The notes beneath the pieces were generated by a model that saw only the letters and a program-made list of their open reading frames with translations, was not told the origin of the DNA and searched no databases. From positions 1-64,000 of the forward strand of contig JALBUN010000001.1 in assembly GCA_025174535.1 (NCBI GenBank): DNA of 64,000 nucleotides, read 5' to 3'. Positions 58,659-64,000 of the stretch are shown piece by piece. Made by a program: the position numbers and the translations under genes. This DNA comes from Cantharellus purpuraceus. Taxonomy: Eukaryota; Basidiomycota; Agaricomycetes; Cantharellales; Hydnaceae. The stretch's first letter is position 1; each line of letters starts with the position of its first letter.

Positions 58659-59867
58659 ATGTCTCCCACCATCGTCGTCGATAACAACGGTACTGAACTT
58701 GCGTACATTGACAGTGGCCCACCTGCCTCGGGCGGTGTGTACAGCACGATATTTGCCGTGCATGGCGTTGTGTTTGCTGCCCGTTCGTCTTTCGGGGCAC
58801 CTGCTCCCCGTTAGCAATCGTCTGACCTGCTCTTTAGCTATATTCCAAAAAGTGTCCTCCAAATGTCGGGAAAAAGGCGTTCGATTCGTTTCCATTATTC
58901 GTCGTGGATATAAAGGGTCTACTCCATTCCCTACGGCTGCCATAGCCGCACTGCCCTCTGGCACGGATGCGGAAAAAATAGATTTTATGAAACAACGTGG
59001 CTTGGAAATCGCTAGATTTGTGGATACGTTCATACAACGCGAACAGCTTCACCCGATCTCTGCCGATGGAAAGACAGGCGGTGTCGCGCTGCTGGGCTGG
59101 TCGGCTGGCGCGACATTTACCGCGTCCGCTATTGCCAACGTCTCTGCACTTCCACCTCCCGTACAAGCCCGTCTCGCGTCGCACCTTCGCGTGCACATGA
59201 TGCAAGGTCTAGTGATACCATTGACCTATGCGTTGCTTCTGCTAATATTTGAGTGCAGAACCGCCCTCTCTTGGGTTCGGCCTGCCCATCCCGCCGCAGA
59301 CATATGCCCCGGAAATAGACACATGCATCCCCGAAAAGTCACGAACCCCCACGTTCACGCGCTGGATCACCTCTTACTTCCAGCACGGCGACCTTTCCAC
59401 CCGCGACCTCAATGTCATCGACTACGCGCTTCCCACCATGTCCCGCATGCCTTCTATCTGGAACATGACCCAGTCCGAGATTGCGGACATTGTCGACGAG
59501 ACACCGTACACGACCGTTGATACGCCCATGATGCTCAGCTGCATGCCGCAAGCGCATGCCATCTACGAGACGGCGACCTTTGACAAGACAGTGCGCGACC
59601 AGCTGCCTCATATGCAAGTCTGGGAGCTGACGGGAGACGCGACCGCGTCGTTTGCGCTGGCTGCGCTGTGGTCCATTGAGGCGGACGACAAGGCACGCGG
59701 CGGTAATCACGTGAGGTACAAGATGGTGCCCGGTGCCAATCACTTTGTAAGTTTGATGGCGTGGCGTAGCGGACGGAAGCTGATGGATTGGGGATTTCAT
59801 AGATGCACTGGGATGATCCAGAGACATCCGTGGAGACGTATCTCGCCACTCTTGTGACTACATCATA
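58659..59867 (+). CDS. Alpha/beta hydrolase
   Basis: The family hydrolyses esters, lactones or related bonds. The ATG at 58659 starts MSPTIVVDNNGTELAYIDSG, the common opening of these fungal hydrolases. After GVYSTIFAVHG, which holds the oxyanion-region HG, an intron of about 80 nt leads to IFQKVSSKCREKGVRFVSI. GGVALLGWSAGATFTASAI contains the nucleophile elbow GWSAG with the catalytic Ser. After a second intron comes SLGFGLPIPPQTYAPEIDT. The acid is probably Asp in ELTGDATASF, and the His lies in VPGANHF, just before the last intron. The final exon ends DPETSVETYLATLVTTS with a stop at 59865-59867. Length is about 340 aa and the triad is complete. It is divergent from the aldo/keto reductase. 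The substrate is unknown. Confidence 0.87.
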
Positions 59868-60242
59868 AGACTGGCGCGGGGGAACACATGGTGTGATGCG
59901 GCCAAATCAGAAGAGATCATCTGCAATTGTAGAATGTAGTTACCAAAGTGACACAAGGAACGCCTTGCGGTGTCAAGACGTCTAAGAACTTCCTGATGTA
60001 GATTGGCCGAAAGTTTTTTCCATGTAGATATGAATGGTAGCGCTAAAGTTGCTTGTCTTCTTTTCGGATCATTCCTCAATGTTAACCCAAATATGCCACT
60101 AACCCCATTCCATTTCTCGGCTCTGCATCGCGCGATCAATGTTTTCCATTTACAGGCACTTTCCGTTTACAGACTCTCCCCACTTGCTATATGTATTCCC
60201 CATTGGCCCGTCTATGCTGTATCCACCTTTTTCGCTTCCATC

Positions 60243-62223
60243 ATGGCTGCCCCACCACCTGAAAATCAATTCATCCTCGACATCGGTCCCACCTACGGGT
60301 GCATGCTCGTTGGAGTCTACCTTTCATGCATGGTGTGGGGCGTTTCGTCTTTGCAGACGCAAGTCCATCATTCTAGATTTTCCCCTTGCCCGTCCCTGAC
60401 CTCATGCCAGTTTCTTGTATTTCGCGCTGTAAGCTACAGCTGCCAAACGAGCTGTCTTGAACAAACTCCTGATGCGCCGTTTAGGTACGAGTCGGATCCG
60501 TGGTCAAGGAAGCTTTTGGTTCGCCCTCTCCCATGTCACTTGTAACACTCGTCTCACACCTGTCGTTTTCTAGGTCAGCGTACTCTGGTACAGTCAAAGT
60601 CTATTCCATCTCACGTCCAAGATCTAAAAATACCGCTCAGGGTGATCGACACTACCAATGAAGTCATTTTGCTGCTGTCACGTACGTCCGACGCTGACTC
60701 TACACCGTCAATCAATGTAATTCATGGCCTCCTCAGTATGGCCCGTCCTCATCAAAAACTATGGGAGCCTCCACGGATTGACTGTTCTCCAGCCGTGCGT
60801 ATACCACAGATCGCCTGGGATCTACGAGCGCTGACGATCAACTGCAATAGTGTGCTAACAGTACGTGACGTGATGTCTTCCTTACCCCGCTAACAGTTCA
60901 TATCTGTGTATTAGCATCGTTCATGGATAGCGGTGGGTCCCACGACTATCCCGGTCTTGTCAGAGAACTAAATGGCTACGAATAGCAACTGGGCGAATGC
61001 ATAGTGCAATTCTATTTCATCCATCGGATATACACCTGTGAGTGAATCTACTGGGAGATAGGACAGTTGACTAACCGATCCTCATTTTAGTCAGCGGAAA
61101 GAAATGGCTGTTCCCTCTTTGCATGGTGTGTCGAGTCTCTTTCCCGTGTCGCGCACCTCGCTGAGTGCGGCTCTGTAGTCCTTTCTCTCCATATTCCAAC
61201 TGGGTGCGTTCATTTTGCCATGCTGCAACTCCCACTGATCTGATAATCTGTGCCTTGTAGTCATCTTGATTCGTATGTACCCCAACATGAGATGAAGATC
61301 CAAGTGTTGACGCGTTTTCCCCCGTCTCAGCGTACGATGTCTTCATGTAGGTACCATCATGATCTTCCCCTTGCATCTGATGACCTTTATTCCAATAGCT
61401 ATGCTGGCGGTGCCTCAGCTGCCAAACTTGCCGCACCCAAGGCGACGGTACGTGCCAACGTCTCTGTTTAATCCCGTTATTCTCATCTTCATCACAGGCA
61501 ATGGTAATCGCGCTCCGTGCAGTGACTGCCGGCGAGGACGTCATGCTTGCCGTCGCCTTGATTTATCTTGTGCTCAGGAACGGCTTGCCAAAATACCAAA
61601 AGTAGGCCATGATGTACACTGTGACGCGATGGCCGAACTAACTTGTTGTTCTCCCTATAGATCCAGGGGGATGGTCGTTCGTCTCGTCGTCATCACGGTC
61701 AACACCGGTTTATGGACCGCCATCGTGGCGCTCACAGAACTCATCCTCGTACGTTCTTATCCCCACCACAGCGGACTGTGCCCCACGCGCTGACGTGGCC
61801 GGTCTTTCATCCCAGGTCGCCAAGTTCCCGCAAGGCCTACAGTTCACCGTGGTAGAATTCCCCCTGTGCTCGTTGTACTTTAGCAGTCTCTTGGCCAGTC
61901 TGAACGCCAGAGATTACGTCAAGGGCGGGACGACGCTGGTGTCGACCAACGAGACGCCGGTGCCGCTCACCCCAAGACGGGGTGGGACCGGGGACCACGT
62001 TCTCTACGTGGGGGCTTCAAAGAGAAGTAAAGTCGCACAGGACACCGGTATCACCGTGGTATGGTTCTTCTTCTTCTCTCACCGATATGGAGAACCCTGC
62101 CTGACGTTTGCTGCTTTACTCTATCAGACAACCAATGTCTACCTGGATGACGCGGAGTCAAAGGACACGAGGGGAACGCAGGCAAGTCTGCCCATGCGTC
62201 AACGCGTTTACCCCTGTTCGTGA
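60243..62223 (+). CDS. DUF6534-domain multi-pass membrane protein
   Basis: DUF6534 proteins are seven-helix membrane proteins expanded in agaricomycetes; the function is not known. The ATG at 60243 opens MAAPPPENQFILDIGPTYGC, then MLVGVYLSCMVWGVSSLQ, the first helix with the family's GxxLxG..GxxxLQ pattern. A block near 60485 has YESDPWSRKLLV (YxxDxWxxKxLV). Near 60990-61040 stands LGECIVQFYFIHRIYT, the QxFFxxRIY motif, followed by SGKKWLFPLCM. Near 61670-61750 is VVRLVVITVNTGLWTAIVAL, and near 61850-61910 YFSSLLASLNARDYV, the diagnostic S-LLASLNAR signature at the start of DUF6534's last helix. The end at 62223 is the last open frame and is uncertain. Intron edges are only partly resolved and some exons may be damaged, so the protein could be intact or recently decayed. 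Confidence 0.68.
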
Positions 62224-63141
62224 AACTGATCGTGTTTCCAAACGTGTGCAGCATGTGGTCTGAACCGCCCCGCCGGGACTGTTTTGTTTCCCCTTGCAGA
62301 CGCGCCGGTAGGACCTACCATTAATATTCACTCATTTACTTTGGGCTCTCTTCATCATTTTGTGTACTACGCGGTAGTTATGGTATCATATTTGTCAGTA
62401 TGCCTGCCCCCCCCCCCCCCCCTTTCTGTGGCGTGGGTCAACGCACGGTCTGGACAGTATCGAATCGACGCAAGCGACAAGACCCCCCCACACCCCACGA
62501 CTCGTATTTTCATATTCCCCCCCCCCTTCTCAAAGTACCTGAAACCACGCCAAGTTCGGCAACGATTGTCCTCCTGCATATCTACCAAACACAGGAGAGA
62601 AGGAAGCCTCAATGCCTTGCAGAGCCCATCAGAAGCGTGGTGGCGCTTCTTGCCTATGCAAACGGTCGATTTGCTTCTCTTCAGCGCGCATAACACGAGT
62701 GTGTGTGTGTGTGTCTAGGCCTGCATGCATGCATGTGCCAACCGCAAGCGGCGTCCTATACAAAGACGCACATCACCGCTCAAAGCTACCGCTACCCTTA
62801 AAGCGGCGTACACCCCACACACCCCTGCAGCTTAGAGTTGTAGATGAATTTGCAAAATACGGGCGTCACCCAGACTCATATACCCTGTCACCGTCCCGCA
62901 AACGTGCCTGTCCATCAACACATCAAAGCTCGATACCATCTCACAGGGGGGGGGGGCGCACGCGTGCGTATGCCAAAACAAACGTCATCATCCCACATTA
63001 AGAATTATCCGAATTAATTGGTAATCTGAAACATCATTACGAGTGACTTTATTGTGAATTAACCGCTGCTACGCTGCTCCAGAACCTGCATGGAACGATG
63101 AGATTCATTGACGATGCCGGTCAGTGGGGCTGAAGCGGTGC
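62224..63141. repeat. Low-complexity interval with homopolymer tracts
   Basis: Contains 16 C at 62407-62422, 10 C at 62517-62526, a GT-dinucleotide run at 62699-62714, GCATGCATGCATG near 62722, and 11 G at 62946-62956. Frames crossing it are not supported. It holds the 3' UTRs of two convergent genes. Confidence 0.75.
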
Positions 63142-64000
63142 TTACTGGCAACGTTCCAGTTGATTAGGGTTCGTTGTAAAGGGTCGCACCACAGGCTGGT
63201 TGGACTCTGTCTTGTTGAACAGCATCTCGGTGTGGCCGTCCGCCCAACTCTTCCAATCAGGGGTGAGAACGTCGGGATCGATATGGTTGTTAGCGTTCAG
63301 GGACAACGCGGTGGACAGGAAGGACTGCTCGAAAGCCTTGATAAAGGCCGTGTTATTGAACGCGGGAGGGATGGCAAAACTGTGAAAAGGAGAGAATGGC
63401 GGTTTCGTACCCGTCTCGACAGGACAAGACTAGACTCACGTTGGCATTTCATATGAGAGATCCTCGGCGTGGATTGCAGGTGGAATACCAAATAGTGCCT
63501 GGTGAGAGGGTTTGAGAGCATGAACCGCGCCCCATGTGTGTACACCACGAACCTTTCGTCCTTGGCTGCCAAACGCTGCAAGAGCGTCATATGCAGGGCA
63601 CACGAAGATAGCTTTTAACACCGTCATGTCAGCTGAGAAAACAAAAGGAGTTTCGATGGACGGTTACAGTCTCCCATGACGGCCGACGCCAGGGCCGATA
63701 CCGCGGTCAAGCCGGTTTTCGAATACAGGCTGACGGCCTGGTTGATTTGGGTTTGATTCATACGAGGGAACAGCTGCGTTACGTATTCCGGGAACGTGAT
63801 ATTGTTGGCAGTGAGGATGGCCGTGTTTACGAAAAGGTCGCCCTCGTTTGTGTTGGTAGACACCAAGAGGGCTTGCTAAGAAATAGAACAGAATGAGCTG
63901 GAGAGGTAGAGGCGAGCTGGCCACCGGTTGCTCACTCCGTTCACCTTGCCGCGCTGCAACGTGGCGGTGGGGCGTTCAACGATGAATTTGCCATCTATGA
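63142..64000 (-). CDS. Type-B carboxylesterase, carotenoid-ester-lipase-like (3' part only)
   Basis: Type-B carboxylesterases and lipases cleave carboxylic esters and are usually secreted in fungi. The gene enters from beyond 64000 and ends at the TAA at 63142-63144. In order, the exons give FIVERPTATLQRGKVNG, then after an intron STNTNEGDLFVN (the STNxxEGxLFVN block), ITFPEYVTQLFP, then YDALAAFGSQGRKALFGIPP. AIHAEDLSYEMP follows, where the His aligns with the catalytic His of the family. FAIPPAFNN comes next, then LTPDWKSWADGHTEMLFNKT and a C-terminal Cys-Gln. LTPxWxSW...TEMLFN is the typical tail of Pleurotus-type carotenoid ester lipases. The catalytic Ser and the signal peptide lie outside the window. 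Three introns of about 55 nt were placed. Confidence 0.9.

Noticed and set aside
58790..59205. Minus-strand frames opposite the hydrolase
   Set aside because: They are antisense to a conserved gene with a complete catalytic triad.
1..64000. tRNA or rRNA genes
   Set aside because: Scanning for GTTCGA-type B boxes gave hits only inside genes or without a foldable acceptor stem; a covariance-model search would be needed to be certain.

Overview
The window looks like nuclear DNA of an agaricomycete (mushroom-forming) basidiomycete. Protein-coding genes are split by many introns of roughly 50-70 nt with GT..AG ends. The recognisable proteins include families typical of this group (DUF6533, DUF6534 and DUF6535 membrane proteins, a fungal HNH protein, a carotenoid-ester-lipase-like esterase, Git3-like 7TM receptor). 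A TTAGGG-type telomeric array is also present. No bacterial operon signals, rRNA or tRNA genes were seen. Gene models were assembled by eye from reading frames and splice signals. Outer limits are firm for profilin, annexin, UBR7, Atg12, the zinc-finger protein, both P450s, the aldo/keto reductase and the hydrolase, and softer elsewhere.

Layout. (1) 2.9-14.0 kb is a compact housekeeping block: profilin, annexin with a proline/glycine/tyrosine-rich N-terminus, an Apd1-type sucrase/ferredoxin-like [2Fe-2S] protein, a coiled-coil protein, a UBR7-type E3 ligase (UBR box plus PHD finger) head to head with ATG12, and an HNH-domain protein. (2) 14.0-23.9 kb is a degenerate repeat zone: a 90-bp tandem duplication, an interstitial telomere array of about 13 units, a minisatellite, and three decayed copies of a DUF6533 gene. 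(3) 23.9-38.4 kb is enclosed by a pair of ~1.1-kb inverted repeats. It contains a zinc-finger protein with three perfect-length 45-residue repeats and three solo LTRs (515-527 bp), each with its own exact 5-bp target duplication, sitting among gene fragments. (4) 39.5-46.4 kb is gene-poor: a tandem duplication, a truncated DUF6535 gene and a possible kinase tail. (5) 46.4-64.0 kb is intact again: a Git3-like receptor, two tail-to-tail cytochromes P450, an aldo/keto reductase, an alpha/beta hydrolase, a DUF6534 membrane protein and the 3' part of a type-B carboxylesterase.

How the genes fit together. The left block serves general cell biology (actin dynamics, membrane binding, protein degradation, autophagy). 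The P450-P450-AKR-hydrolase group at 50.5-59.9 kb has the enzyme mix expected for oxidative tailoring or detoxification and is a candidate small metabolic cluster, although no backbone synthase lies inside the window. The middle 14-46 kb resembles subtelomeric or accessory sequence: telomere repeats, solo LTRs, decaying multigene families and inverted or tandem duplications. I found no convincing previously undescribed system. The most unusual structures are the inverted-repeat-bounded segment, the interstitial telomere array and the phase-symmetric mini-exons of the annexin.
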